The position numbers and the translations under genes were made by a program. The notes under the pieces are model-generated. The model ran no database searches and was not told the origin of the DNA. It saw only the letters and a program-made list of their open reading frames with translations. From Bacteroidota bacterium (GTDB lineage: Bacteria; Bacteroidota; Bacteroidia; NS11-12g; UBA955), in NCBI GenBank assembly GCA_947451105.1, contig CANFXY010000011.1, positions 1 through 36,063 on the forward strand: a stretch of 36,063 nucleotides of DNA, in the 5' to 3' direction. This document shows, one piece after another, positions 17,329 to 28,400 of this stretch; position 1 is the stretch's first letter, and the number at the start of each line of letters is the position of its first letter.

Positions 17329-18300
17329 ATGGGAAACGATAACAGTAAAAATATTAAACTCGGCGTATTTGTTTTGCTTGGCACAGTTTTTTTAATTGTG
17401 GCCATGTATTTTATAGGGGCCAAACAAAGTCTTTTTTCATCAACCATAAAAGTAACTGCGGTCTTTCATACAGTTGATGGGCTTATGCCAGGAAACAATG
17501 TTCGTTTTGCTGGCATTGATATCGGAACGGTTGAGAAAGTAGACATTCAAAGCGATTCTTCCGTTTTGGTGACCATGTTAATAGAAGAAAGTTCTGTGAA
17601 TTATATTTATAAAAACGCAATAGCAAGTATTGGTTCTGATGGTTTAATGGGCAATAAATTAATCAACATTAATTCTGCCCACATGAAGTCTGATGTTGTG
17701 CAGGATGGCGATGTCTTGGTGTCTGTGCAGCCTATAGAGACCGAAGGTATGATGAGAACGTTGGGGCAAACCAATGACGATGTGTCTACCATAGCAAGAA
17801 ATTTGAGAATTATAACCGACAGAATCAACAATTCAAATACCTTATGGACCCTTTTAATGGATCCAAACATTAGTGAAAACTTGAAATCTGCCATCGTCAG
17901 CATTCGCAAAACGGGTGAAAAATCAGCCATAATAACAGGCGATTTGAGTGAAATTATGGCTTCCATTAAGAATGGAAAGGGTACACTTGGAGCGCTGATT
18001 ACCGATACTGTAATGTCAAACCAACTGAAGCAAACCATTGTGAAAATTCATTACATTTCAGATACGATGGCACAAATTTCCGGTGATTTGAAATTCGTTA
18101 CCGCCCATGTGAAAAAAGGAGAGGGCGCTATCGGCGCTTTGTTTATGGATACTTTGTTTGCTGCAGACTTAAAACAATCGATGTTAAACGTAAAACACAG
18201 CAGCAAAGGTTTGAACGAAAATTTGGACGCCATTAAGTCGAGTTTCTTGTTGAAAAAATACTTTAAAAAACAAGAGAAGAAAAAGGCTGTGAATCCTTAA
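17329..18300 (+). CDS. mlaD: MlaD/MCE-domain substrate-binding protein
   Basis: N-terminal TM then MCE domain (VTAVFHTVDGLMPGNNVRFAGIDIGTVEKVDI...GSDGLMGNKLINI). Begins 2 nt after mlaF. Confidence 0.92.
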   Translation: MGNDNSKNIKLGVFVLLGTVFLIVAMYFIGAKQSLFSSTIKVTAVFHTVDGLMPGNNVRFAGIDIGTVEKVDIQSDSSVLVTMLIEESSVNYIYKNAIASIGSDGLMGNKLININSAHMKSDVVQDGDVLVSVQPIETEGMMRTLGQTNDDVSTIARNLRIITDRINNSNTLWTLLMDPNISENLKSAIVSIRKTGEKSAIITGDLSEIMASIKNGKGTLGALITDTVMSNQLKQTIVKIHYISDTMAQISGDLKFVTAHVKKGEGAIGALFMDTLFAADLKQSMLNVKHSSKGLNENLDAIKSSFLLKKYFKKQEKKKAVNP

Positions 18301-18331
18301 GATTCTCAATTTCCTTTTCAAATCTTATCTA

Positions 18332-18339
18332 TATCTTTG
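18332..18339 (+). promoter_or_regulatory. -7 element TATCTTTG upstream of uvrC
   Basis: TAnnTTTG match 8 nt upstream of ATG 18348. Confidence 0.55.
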
Positions 18340-18347
18340 AGCCTTCA

Positions 18348-20147
18348 ATGGGCGATCTTCTTAACATCAAAGAAATTATTTCTAATCTACCTGAACAACC
18401 AGGGGTTTATAAGTATTTTGATGAAAAAGAGGAAATCATTTATGTTGGGAAAGCGAAAAATTTGAAGAAGCGTGTTAATTCTTATTTTGTAAAAAAACAC
18501 GACAACAACAAAACGAATGTGCTCGTTTCTAAAATTCGCAACATTCAATACACCATAGTTGATACCGAATTCGATGCGCTCTTGCTTGAAAACACATTGA
18601 TTAAAGAGCTGCAACCGCGTTACAACATCAATTTAAAAGATGACAAATCTTACCCCTTAATTAAAATTACCAAAGAGGCTTTTCCTAAAGTTTATGCGGT
18701 TAGAAATCCTGTAAAAGACGGAAGCGAATATTTTGGCCCCTATGCAAGTGGCAAAATGATGCACACCATTCTTGAATTAACCCAGAAGCTTTACCCTACA
18801 AGGAATTGCAACTTGAATTTGAATGCTAAGAATATAGCCAACGGGAATTTTAAAGTTTGTCTTGAATACCAAATTGGAAATTGTAAAGGGCCTTGTCAAG
18901 GCTTCCAATCTGAGGAGTCATACAAGCAGACGATTTCCAACATTAAGCATATTTTACGCGGAAATTTGGCGGAAGTAAAAAGGCACATCAAAACCCAAAT
19001 TGACGATGCTGTTTCCCGATTGGCCTTCGAAGAAGCCCAAGAATACAAAGAGAAGCTTTTGTCGCTGGAATCCTATCAATCCAAATCTACGGTCGTTAAC
19101 AACAGCATCAACAATGTTGATGTGTTTGGGATTGTTAGTTCAAGCAGCGCGGCTTTCATCAATTATTTAAGGGTAGTGGATGGTATGATCATACAATCCC
19201 AAAACCTAGAAATCAAAAAGAAAATTGATGAAAGTGATGAGGAGATTTTGTTGAATGCTATTGCCCAATTTAAAAACTCCAACCAATGGGAAAGCAAAGA
19301 GTTTATTGTTCCTATTCAACTTGAAATTGACTCTAAAATTCCAATGACGGTGCCAACTGCGGGCGATAGAAAGAAGTTGCTCGACTTAAGCATGAAGAAC
19401 GCATTTTATTTAAAACAAGAGCGTCAATTGGCTGCAGATAAGTTAGATCCTACCTTGAAAGTTGACCGCTTGCTAACCCAAATGCAAAAAGATTTAAGGC
19501 TTACGGCTTTGCCTCGCCACATAGAATGTTTTGACAACTCCAACATTCAAGGAACAAACCCTGTTTCTGCTTGTGTGGTGTTTAAGAACGGCCGACCAAG
19601 TAAAAGTGACTATAGACATTTTAACATCAAAACGGTTGAAGGTCCTAACGACTTTGCCAGTATGATAGAGGTACTCACCCGTCGCTATACCCGTTTGCTT
19701 CAAGAAAATTCACCCTTGCCCGATTTGGTGGTTGTGGATGGAGGGAAAGGCCAATTGAGCTCAGCCGTTGAAGCTTTCAGGGTAATGGGTATTTATGGAA
19801 AAGTGCCCGTCATAGGTATCGCAAAAAGATTGGAAGAACTGTATTATCCAAATGACTCTTTGCCTTTGTATTTGGATAAAAAATCGGAAACCTTAAAGGT
19901 CATACAGCAGATGCGCGATGAAGCCCACAGGTTCGGCATCACCCACCACAGAAATAGAAGAAGCAAAGGCTTTACCATTACCAGTTTAACGGAAATAGAT
20001 GGCGTAGGGGAGAAAACCAGCCAAATCTTATTGTCCGCTTTTAAATCGGTTAAGAAAATTAAAGAGGCCTCTGAAGAGGATTTAAGTAAAATTATTGGGG
20101 CTAAATTAGCCAAATCTGTTTTCCTGCACTTTAATGAAGACAATTGA
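18348..20147 (+). CDS. uvrC: Excinuclease ABC subunit C
   Basis: GIY-YIG region PGVYKYFDEKEEIIYVGKAKNLKKRVNSYF, HIECFDNSNIQGTNPVSACVVF, DLVVVDGGKGQLSSA and C-terminal HhH segment. Confidence 0.97.
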   Translation: MGDLLNIKEIISNLPEQPGVYKYFDEKEEIIYVGKAKNLKKRVNSYFVKKHDNNKTNVLVSKIRNIQYTIVDTEFDALLLENTLIKELQPRYNINLKDDKSYPLIKITKEAFPKVYAVRNPVKDGSEYFGPYASGKMMHTILELTQKLYPTRNCNLNLNAKNIANGNFKVCLEYQIGNCKGPCQGFQSEESYKQTISNIKHILRGNLAEVKRHIKTQIDDAVSRLAFEEAQEYKEKLLSLESYQSKSTVVNNSINNVDVFGIVSSSSAAFINYLRVVDGMIIQSQNLEIKKKIDESDEEILLNAIAQFKNSNQWESKEFIVPIQLEIDSKIPMTVPTAGDRKKLLDLSMKNAFYLKQERQLAADKLDPTLKVDRLLTQMQKDLRLTALPRHIECFDNSNIQGTNPVSACVVFKNGRPSKSDYRHFNIKTVEGPNDFASMIEVLTRRYTRLLQENSPLPDLVVVDGGKGQLSSAVEAFRVMGIYGKVPVIGIAKRLEELYYPNDSLPLYLDKKSETLKVIQQMRDEAHRFGITHHRNRRSKGFTITSLTEIDGVGEKTSQILLSAFKSVKKIKEASEEDLSKIIGAKLAKSVFLHFNEDN

Positions 20148-21381
20148 TTTTAATCTTGAGCATATAGAGGCAGTGAAAATGCGTCTTTACAACTTTGCAA
20201 ATCAATTTGATGTTTGCCATGTTTACGACAGCAATCAAAAATCTTCCGCTTGTGTGGAGGATGTTTATGAGTTTTTACTGGGGCTTGGTTCAAAGCGAAA
20301 ATATAACGGAAGCCTAAGCGATCAATTAAAAGAAGCTGAACGATCTGAGTTTTGGAAGTTCTTAGCCATTCCATATAATAAGGTTGAAGAAATTGACCAT
20401 GCCTTGGTATTTGAGCCTTTGTTGGTGTTTTCGATTGTGAAAAACAGCCACACGTTGAGGATAATAAACAATGGAATTGATGAGCAAAGCTTTAGAGATT
20501 GGGTAAGTGCTTTTGAAAATTATACTTATGAGCCGAATGTCATTAAATTAACGGCCGACTTCCAAACCATAACATCAAAAGACCTCTACGTAAAACAGGT
20601 TGAACAAATTAGAAAGGACATTTACAATGGGGTGTTTTATGAAATGAATTATTGTATAGAATTCAAGGCCTCTATGCATGCCGATAACCTCTTGCCTTGT
20701 TTTCTTGAGCTTAATTCATTGACCCAGGCACCTTTCGCGGCCTATGTAAAGCATAGCGAAATAACCATGCTTTGCAGTTCACCCGAGCGCTTTATTAAAA
20801 GGGAAGGGCAGCACTTGTTGTCACAGCCTATAAAGGGTACAAATGCGCGCTTGCACAGCGAAGAAAATATAAGACAATTAAATGCTTTGAGCACTTCTAT
20901 AAAAGAAAGAGCAGAGAATGTAATGATAGTTGATTTGGTGCGCAATGACATGGCAAAAATCTCCCAAGCAGGAACTGTAAAAGTAAAGGAACTGTGTGGA
21001 GCTTATGCCTACAAGTCGGTTAACCATTTGGTGTCGACCATAAAATCTGAATTAAATGATGGCACGAATTGCTTGGATGCATTTCAAGCCTTGTTCCCTA
21101 TGGGAAGTATGACTGGGGCGCCAAAACTTGAGGTGATGAAGCATATTTTAGACTATGAATGTCAGGAACGTGGGTTTTACAGCGGTTGCATTGGGTATAT
21201 GGATCCCAATGGCGATTTTGATTTCAATGTGTGCATTAGAACTCTAATATACCAAGCGGACAAAAAAGAAATTTCTTTTAAAGTAGGTAGTGCAATAACC
21301 TACGACTCAAGTCCAGAGCAAGAATATGATGAATGCATGATTAAAGGCAGCAGAATGTTAAGTGTCTTTAAAAAAGACTAA
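20134..21381 (+). CDS. pabB: Anthranilate/para-aminobenzoate synthase component I (chorismate-binding)
   Basis: CSSPERFIKREG, QPIKGTNAR, ERAENVMIVDLVRNDMAKISQ, FPMGSMTGAPKLEVM, GCIGYMDPNGDFDFNVCIRTL motifs. Overlaps uvrC by 14 nt. Confidence 0.9.
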   Translation: MKTIDFNLEHIEAVKMRLYNFANQFDVCHVYDSNQKSSACVEDVYEFLLGLGSKRKYNGSLSDQLKEAERSEFWKFLAIPYNKVEEIDHALVFEPLLVFSIVKNSHTLRIINNGIDEQSFRDWVSAFENYTYEPNVIKLTADFQTITSKDLYVKQVEQIRKDIYNGVFYEMNYCIEFKASMHADNLLPCFLELNSLTQAPFAAYVKHSEITMLCSSPERFIKREGQHLLSQPIKGTNARLHSEENIRQLNALSTSIKERAENVMIVDLVRNDMAKISQAGTVKVKELCGAYAYKSVNHLVSTIKSELNDGTNCLDAFQALFPMGSMTGAPKLEVMKHILDYECQERGFYSGCIGYMDPNGDFDFNVCIRTLIYQADKKEISFKVGSAITYDSSPEQEYDECMIKGSRMLSVFKKD

Positions 21382-22647
21382 TTATCTCTTGCCTTTTTTC
21401 TTCGGCTTGCCTTTTACTGGTGGGACATAGGTTTTCTTAGAGTTTTCCTCGTCTTCTTTAAGTAAAGTACGCCAATCGTTTTGGGTTTCATCGTTTGTAA
21501 AGCTGATGGTTTCCTCGTACAAACCTTTGTCAATTTTCATCACTTCAACAGGGCTACCAATATATTCTTCGATGTCTTTCAGCAAAGTCTTTTCTTCTTT
21601 GCTACAGAAGGAAACGGCTTGACCTTTTTGCACACCTCTGCCGGTACGGCCAACTCTGTGCACATAATTTTCAGGAACTTCGGGCAAATCATAGTTTACC
21701 ACATAATCAACATTTGGAATGTCTATACCACGCGAACTGACATCGGTTGCGATAAGGATGTTGTTTTTTCCCAATTTAAAGTCGTTTAACACCGACATAC
21801 GGTCAGATTGCTCCTTGTCGCCGTGAATGGTTTCAGAATGTATGCCAGCGCGTTCTAGGGCCTTGCAAACTCTTTCTGCTCTAACTTTGGTTCTTACAAA
21901 GATAATAATCTTGCTTTCCGGGAATTCATTGACCAAACGTTCCATGAAAAAACGTTTATCGTCCATCTCAATGAAGGCCACTGCATGTTCTATGTTCTTA
22001 TTGACAGGATTGTCTGGAGAAATCTGGATACGAATTGCATTTCTAACAATGCTGTAGGCTAATTTTTTAATGCGCTCATTTATAGTTGCCGAAAAGAACA
22101 AGGTTTGTCTTTCCCTTGGAATGTGGCGCATAATGTCTGTAATGTCTTTTAAGAAGCCTAAATCGAGCATGTGGTCGGCTTCATCTACCACCAAAGTTTC
22201 AAGGTTTTTCAAATCCACATAGCCTTGGTTGATTAGGTCAAACATTCTACCTGGCGTACTAATTAAGATATCGACCCCATGTTTTAATTTGAAAATTTGA
22301 TTGTCTTGATCTACACCACCATACAAACTTAACACATGAACGCCTGTACCTTTTCCAATTGCATCAAATGCTTCAGCGATTTGTATGGCCAGTTCACGGG
22401 TTGGTACCATTACCAAGCATTTTATTCCATTGTATTTAACGACTTTTTTTTGTTTGGCAATGAAGTCTAACAAAGGAATTGCAAATGCAGCCGTCTTTCC
22501 CGTTCCTGTTTGAGCAATGGCAAGTACATCTTCTCCTTTCATAATGGGACCAATGGCTTTGTATTGAATGTCCGTTGGTTTTTTAAAACCCAGACTGGCC
22601 AAATTTTCTTTGATTAAAGGGAGGAAATCGTATTGTTCAAATCTCAT
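21382..22647 (-). CDS. DEAD-box ATP-dependent RNA helicase (RhlE-like)
   Basis: AQTGTGKTAAFAIPLL, VVDEADHMLDLGF, FSATIN, HRVGRTGRG motifs; basic C-terminal tail. Confidence 0.95.
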   Translation of the reverse strand: MRFEQYDFLPLIKENLASLGFKKPTDIQYKAIGPIMKGEDVLAIAQTGTGKTAAFAIPLLDFIAKQKKVVKYNGIKCLVMVPTRELAIQIAEAFDAIGKGTGVHVLSLYGGVDQDNQIFKLKHGVDILISTPGRMFDLINQGYVDLKNLETLVVDEADHMLDLGFLKDITDIMRHIPRERQTLFFSATINERIKKLAYSIVRNAIRIQISPDNPVNKNIEHAVAFIEMDDKRFFMERLVNEFPESKIIIFVRTKVRAERVCKALERAGIHSETIHGDKEQSDRMSVLNDFKLGKNNILIATDVSSRGIDIPNVDYVVNYDLPEVPENYVHRVGRTGRGVQKGQAVSFCSKEEKTLLKDIEEYIGSPVEVMKIDKGLYEETISFTNDETQNDWRTLLKEDEENSKKTYVPPVKGKPKKKGKR

Positions 22648-22670
22648 GCTTGCTGCTGCTTATCGCTTTG

Positions 22671-22678
22671 CAAAAGTA
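22671..22678 (-). promoter_or_regulatory. -7 element TACTTTTG upstream of DEAD-box helicase
   Basis: Plus strand caaaagta; TAnnTTTG on the minus strand upstream of ATG 22647. Confidence 0.5.
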
Positions 22679-22740
22679 CTCAATAGATTCTAAAGTTTTA
22701 GTTTTCCTTTTGAAAGGGGCGCAGGAAAGTATAGCGCAAA

Positions 22741-22768
22741 AAAAATCCCGAATTGCTTCGGGATTTTT
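22741..22768 (-). terminator. Rho-independent terminator downstream of gldJ
   Basis: AAAAATCCCGAA-ttgc-TTCGGGATTTTT, 16 nt beyond the gldJ stop on the minus strand. Confidence 0.8.
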
Positions 22769-22784
22769 AAGTATTGTTTTGAGA

Positions 22785-24299
22785 TTATCTCATTTTTTTG
22801 TTTTTCTTACCGATACCACTTGAAGGTAGTACTTTGTTGCGTTTGCTGCTGTTACCAATTGGAGAACCAATTCTAATCATTGCGCAACGGAAACCGATGG
22901 TAGAAGTAGATAAGTTCTCATCTAACCATCTGCGTGTTCCTGGACTCATCCAGTATGCTCTATCGTTCCAAGAACCACCTTTGTAAACACGAGCCTTGTC
23001 ATTGATTAAAGTTGTTACACCGTATTCGTATTGTTGCTCTTCGTTGTTGTAAGTGGTAGCATCTTTGTAACCAATGTTATCAGATACTTTATAGTTTCTT
23101 CTGTTGATGTTTTGAGATTCTTTAACTGGTTCGAAAACTAAACGGCCCAATGAATCTTTCTCAGAAATTTCACCATACTCATCCAATTGTACTTGGGTGA
23201 ACACGTTACCACGGAAGGTATTGAAGTCATCCATATCTTCTAAAGATAGTGGACGGTATACGTCTTTTACCCATTCGCTAACGTTGCCAGCCATGTTGTA
23301 TAAACCGTAATCGTTAGGCCAATATGAGAAAACAGGCGTGGTGATAAAACCAGCGTCGTTCAACTGAGACGCGATACCACCTTGGTCACCCTTGTCTCTT
23401 TTGAAGTTAGCCATAATCTTACCTCTATCTTTTTCTTTACCATGCGTCATTCTAACGGTTAAGTCATTCCAAGCGTAGATTCTTTTCTCGTCGGTGTTCT
23501 CAAATTGAGAGTTACCGATAGCACCTTGGGCTGCATATTCCCACTCAGCTTCAGTTGGTAATCTGTATTCTGGTAGTAAGATACCATCTTTAACAGCTAC
23601 ATCTCTTTTGCCTTTTTTGGTTCTGTAATCTCTCATCATGCCTTTGCTTTTTTTGCGGGTAGCAGGATCGTATTGATTAGCCAAATATGATTTGGTGTTG
23701 AAGTTGTCTTGGTCAACAACACGTTTGTCTACATAAGGGTGAATTTTTTCTCTGTCAAGAATCATCTCGTTTACACGGTCAGTTCTCCAATCTGCGAAAG
23801 CAGTTGCTTGTAACCAATTTACGCCAACTACAGGATAGTCTTTGTAAGCAGGGTGACGGAAGTAATATTCTACGTATGGCTCGTTAAAGGCCAATCTGTT
23901 TCTCCAGCATAAAGTATCTGGCAAAGCTTGTTTGTATACTTCAGGGTAGGTAATGAAAACCTTTTGTAACCAGTATACATACTCACCATATTGTAAGTTG
24001 CTGATTTCAGCTTCATCCATATAGAATGAGTTAACGGTTACTTTTCTTTCTACACTGTTGTATTCATATAATACGTCTTGTTCTGATGACCCCATAACAA
24101 ATGCACCGGCAGGTACAAGGACTAATCCAGGACCAGTTTCTTGACCTTTGTATTTGTGGTTCTCAAATCCGCCCCATTTTTTGCTGTTGTAGCCAAACCC
24201 TGTGGTTTGTGAACCGCCCTTTTTACCACATGATGGAGCAAGGATCAAGGTTGCTGCTAGAACAGTCGATAAGGCAAATAAATTCTTTCTTATTTTCAT
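22785..24299 (-). CDS. gldJ: GldJ-like gliding motility/T9SS lipoprotein (SUMF1/FGE-like domain)
   Basis: Lipoprotein signal ...LILAPSCGKK; PGLVLVPAGAFVMGS, QALPDTLCWRNRLAFNE, HPAYKDYPVVGVNWLQATAFADWRTDRVNE, LPTEAEWEYAAQG, YNMAGNVSEWVKDVYRP, KGGSWNDRAYW. Matches my recollection of GldJ rather than GldK. Confidence 0.85.
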   Translation of the reverse strand: MKIRKNLFALSTVLAATLILAPSCGKKGGSQTTGFGYNSKKWGGFENHKYKGQETGPGLVLVPAGAFVMGSSEQDVLYEYNSVERKVTVNSFYMDEAEISNLQYGEYVYWLQKVFITYPEVYKQALPDTLCWRNRLAFNEPYVEYYFRHPAYKDYPVVGVNWLQATAFADWRTDRVNEMILDREKIHPYVDKRVVDQDNFNTKSYLANQYDPATRKKSKGMMRDYRTKKGKRDVAVKDGILLPEYRLPTEAEWEYAAQGAIGNSQFENTDEKRIYAWNDLTVRMTHGKEKDRGKIMANFKRDKGDQGGIASQLNDAGFITTPVFSYWPNDYGLYNMAGNVSEWVKDVYRPLSLEDMDDFNTFRGNVFTQVQLDEYGEISEKDSLGRLVFEPVKESQNINRRNYKVSDNIGYKDATTYNNEEQQYEYGVTTLINDKARVYKGGSWNDRAYWMSPGTRRWLDENLSTSTIGFRCAMIRIGSPIGNSSKRNKVLPSSGIGKKNKKMR

Positions 24300-24370
24300 T
24301 TGATCTATTGTGTGTTGGATACTATATTAACTGCAAATATGTTGTTTTATTGTTTGATTACCAAATTTTA

Positions 24371-25360
24371 TCAAAAGTCAGGACATCTCAAAGGTTTAAA
24401 TCTTAGAGGTCTGTCTCTTAAACACCAGTCAACCGTTGCGCTGATTTCGTGACTGCCTGGAGCAGCTGAACGCGCTGATGATACGGTGATGTCATAGCTG
24501 TAACCAAATTTGAATCTGTCTTTTCTGAATCCAAGCAATACCATTAAGGCATCAGAGTTGCCATAGGTTCCTAATGTTTGTCTGTACCACAAACCAGTTA
24601 CGATTGGTCCTTTGTTTACATAAAAACCAAAGTTGATTTGGGTGAAGTTTTGTTGCATCATGAACAAAGCATTTGGAGAAAAAGTAGCTTGTGAGAATTT
24701 TTTTCTATCCAAAGGAATTACCACACCAGCATGGGCCGTATATCTTCTTGGAACAATACCGTCGTTGTTGCTGTAAAATGATTGAACCGGTTGGGTGATG
24801 TTGTGCATCGCGAAACCTGCGTAGAATCTTTCAGAGTATGCCAATACACCAGCTGCGAAGTTTGGATACACCACAGACGCATCTGCTGTTGGCTCTTGAG
24901 TTGGTAATACGAACCCTTGGGTAGGATGGATTTGATCGCCAAATCTCAATTTGCTGTGGTCAATTGACTTGTTTACAAATGAAGCTTGTAAGCCACCTCT
25001 TAAAAAGAAGTATTTGTTGATAGGTAACACATATGAATATACAGCACTCATAGAAGTTGTGGTTAACAAACCAGCACCTGCTCTGTCATAAGTTGCCATT
25101 AAGCCAATACCACCACCAATTTTGTCGTAGTGTTGGTCATAACTTGCGTTGAATGAACGGAAAGTTCCTGGCAAACTAGGCCATTGGTTTCTGTAGTTGA
25201 TGGACATTCTTCCCGCAGATTGTCTGCCACAAAAAGCTGTACCTGCCATTGCTGGATTGGTATAGATTGGGGCAGCATAGAACTGCGTGAATTCTGGGTC
25301 TTGTGCGTAAGCTTGTGATGCGCAAGCAAGACCTATGATTAAACCGTAGATTTTTTTCAT
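24371..25360 (-). CDS. PorP/SprF family type IX secretion system membrane protein
   Basis: MKKIYGLIIGLACASQAYAQDPEFTQFYAAPIYTNPAMAGTAFCGRQSAGRMSINYRNQWPSLPGTFRSFNASYDQHY is the PorP/SprF N-terminal signature. ATG 25360 (or 25366) preferred over 25420. Confidence 0.93.
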   Translation of the reverse strand: MKKIYGLIIGLACASQAYAQDPEFTQFYAAPIYTNPAMAGTAFCGRQSAGRMSINYRNQWPSLPGTFRSFNASYDQHYDKIGGGIGLMATYDRAGAGLLTTTSMSAVYSYVLPINKYFFLRGGLQASFVNKSIDHSKLRFGDQIHPTQGFVLPTQEPTADASVVYPNFAAGVLAYSERFYAGFAMHNITQPVQSFYSNNDGIVPRRYTAHAGVVIPLDRKKFSQATFSPNALFMMQQNFTQINFGFYVNKGPIVTGLWYRQTLGTYGNSDALMVLLGFRKDRFKFGYSYDITVSSARSAAPGSHEISATVDWCLRDRPLRFKPLRCPDF

Positions 25361-25389
25361 ATGCATTTTGTCGTAAAACGGATTTGAAG

Positions 25390-25397
25390 CAAAGATA
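25390..25397 (-). promoter_or_regulatory. -7 element TATCTTTG upstream of porP/sprF-like gene
   Basis: Plus strand caaagata, about 30 nt upstream of the preferred start. Confidence 0.5.
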
Positions 25398-25472
25398 TTG
25401 TCATTTTTTGGTAATTTCATATTTTTTCTGCAATTTTTTTTATTCAGCCTCGTTCAAATGCCAATTAAGTCT

Positions 25473-25480
25473 TAATTTTG
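25473..25480 (+). promoter_or_regulatory. -7-like element TAATTTTG upstream of porU
   Basis: TAnnTTTG match 9 nt upstream of ATG 25490. Confidence 0.5.
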
Positions 25481-25489
25481 TTACCCAAA

Positions 25490-28400
25490 ATGTTAAAATT
25501 ATCGAACATATTCTTGTTTTTCAGCTGCTTCATACTAAACAATGTTTTTGCTCAAAACGTTGCTTCTGATTACATAAATCATATCGATTGGATGTCCTCC
25601 AACGCCAATTCAAACCCACTTAGCTACAATTTCTCAATTTCGTCACACCAATTTAATGGCGTAAAATTGCCTACAATCGCTCAAAGTTTCAAAACCAGTT
25701 CGCGCTCAAGTTTTGTTTTCTCTGACCTTAAATACGAATTGCTCGAAGGTTTCGATGGCTATAAGTCAACACAATTAAAAAACTTAAAAGGAAGTCCGGA
25801 CCCTGTAATCTGGTATTCCTACGAAGGCAATCAATTGTATTCTGGGTTTTACATTTGTCCATTCAAAGAGGATGCAGGGAGGTTTTACAAGCTAGTAGAT
25901 TATACATTTTCTATTGTTGAAGGACCTAGCATTCCTTTGCCAAGCATTCAGTCTAAAAAGCGAACAGTGAGTAATTCCGCTCTCGCTACTGGCAAATGGT
26001 TTAAATTCAGTGTTACCAAAGATGGTTTTTGCAAAATAGATGCTTCAATGCTTCAAAATGCTGGATTGGACATCAATGCCATTAACCCTAAAAACCTGAA
26101 AGTATACAGCCACCAAGGCGGAATGCTTCCTGAGGATAACAGTGCTTTTCGCTACGACGATTTACCTGAAAATTCTATCCTAGTGGTAGGGGAGAATGAT
26201 GGTGTTTTCAATGCGGGTGATTACATTCTTTTCTATGCCCAATCACCCCACAAATGGAAATACAATTCGGCCAATTCGAGTTTCGCCCACCAAACCAATA
26301 TTTACTCCGACAAAACCTATTTCTTTATTACTGCAAATGGTTCAGCAGGTAAACGTATTTCAAGTAAACCCGATGGCAGCAATTTGGTCGCTGATTCTAG
26401 TTTTAATTGGTTTAATTATTTTGAATACCACGAAGACGAAAAGGAAAACATTTGCCAACAAGGTCGAACTTTATTGGGTGAGAAATTTGACCAAACTTTA
26501 AGCTATTCTTTTAACCACAACTTGCCAAATATTTCAAGCAATTCGCCATTGCTGGTTAAATACCAAGTAGGATCTGTTTCGGCAGTGCCCAATAGCATAG
26601 TTTTAAAGGCAAATGCCAATACCACAGACATTGCGAACATGTCATCTTTGTTCACCCCCGATGCTTGTTTTGTCGAGTCTGGGCTTAGGACTATACAGGT
26701 GCCTAATGCATCTATTTTGCAATTGCAATTTTCATACAATAAACCCATTTCAAGTTCTAAGGCTTGGCTTGATTTTTATGAAATTCATTGCGCTAGAAAT
26801 TTAATTTATAGCGAGTCGTTTATGGACTTTAGAAACATCAATTCTAAGTCAAGCTCAATAGCTGAATACCGCTTGAGCAATCTGCCTAATTCTGCACAAA
26901 TATTTGATGTATCCGATCCTTTAAACCCTCAATTGCAAAATGTTTTCTCTTTAAATAGTGAATTGCTGTTCCGCGATCAGCCTCAAGGCAAAGTAAAGGA
27001 GTACGCCCTTACAGATGGCAATTATTTAAGTCCTGTTTTCGAAGAACAAGTGGCCAACCAAGATTTGCACGGTCTAGGAAATTTTCAATTTGTAATAATA
27101 TCAGCTCCCGAATTTATTGATGCCGCCAACGATTTGGCTTCTTGGCATAGAACACGCGACAACCTTGAGGTTTTAGTCGTTACTCCTCAGCAAATTTACA
27201 ATGAGTTTTCTAGCGGATCACAAGACATTTCGGCCATCCGAGATTTCTTAAAATTGGTCTATTACAAAAACACCAATCCACTTAATCAACTCCGTTATGC
27301 CATGTTTATGGGCGATGCGAGCTACGATTATAAAAACAAACTTGGTTTCAAAAGCAATTTCGTACCTGTTTATGAATCAGACGCAAAAATGAATATTCCA
27401 TTGTACGAGGACTATTATTGTTCGGATGATTTCTTTGGATATCTTGACCCCTTGGATGGTAAATGGGAAGATGAGCAAAAATTAGAAATTGCGGTTACCC
27501 GTTTACCGGTTGCCAGTGTTGCAGAGGCCAATAATATGGTTGAAAAGATAAAGCACTATAAGGACAAAGCTTCATTGGGGGCATGGCGCAATGCGGTAAC
27601 TTTAGTGGCAGATGATGCCGATGCTGAATGGGAAAAAGATTTCGTGTTAGACTTTGAATCTATTTCTAGAAACATTGACACAAGTTTTAAAAACCTCAAT
27701 GTTAGAAAAGTGTATTTAGATGCCTTTAAACAGGAAAACTTAAGTGGATCTCAACGCTATCCGGAAGCGCAAGCCGCGATTAAAAAGGAATTTGAGCAAG
27801 GCACTTTGATTTTTAATTATGTTGGGCACGGTGGCGAAGAATACCTCGCAACCGAGAAGGTAATTGATATTCCATTAATCACTTCGCTTAAGAACGCCAA
27901 CAATTTGCCTGTGTTTTTTACCGCAACTTGTGAGTTTAGCCGCTACGACGACGCCAAGCGAAAAAGTGCAGGTGAATATGTAATCAACCAACCCAATGGA
28001 GGTGCCGTTGCGATGTTTACGACCGTTAGAATCGTATATGCAGGTGCAAATGCCGAACTGACAAAATATTTTTGGTCAAATTGTGCCTACATCAAACAAA
28101 ACGGCAAATGGCCTACCTTAGGAGAAGTTTACAAAAAATTGAAAAACAGGGGTGATCAAAATTCCAACGATAGACGTTTTACCTTGTTCGCAGATCCTGC
28201 ATTGGTAATGGATTACCCTGAGCAAGTTATAAAAATTGACAGCATTAACAATGCTGGAATTAGCAGCCAATCAGATACATTGAAAGCATTAAGTAAGGTA
28301 ACTTTTGTAGGGCATGTGGAAGATGTATTCGGTGCCAAACAAACCGGTTTTAACGGCAGCATTTTCCCTATTGTTTACGACAAGCAATCAACCTTTAAAA

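Noticed and set aside
17607-18038. 143-aa antisense ORF within mlaD
   Set aside because: Overlaps a clear MCE-domain gene and shows no recognisable domain.
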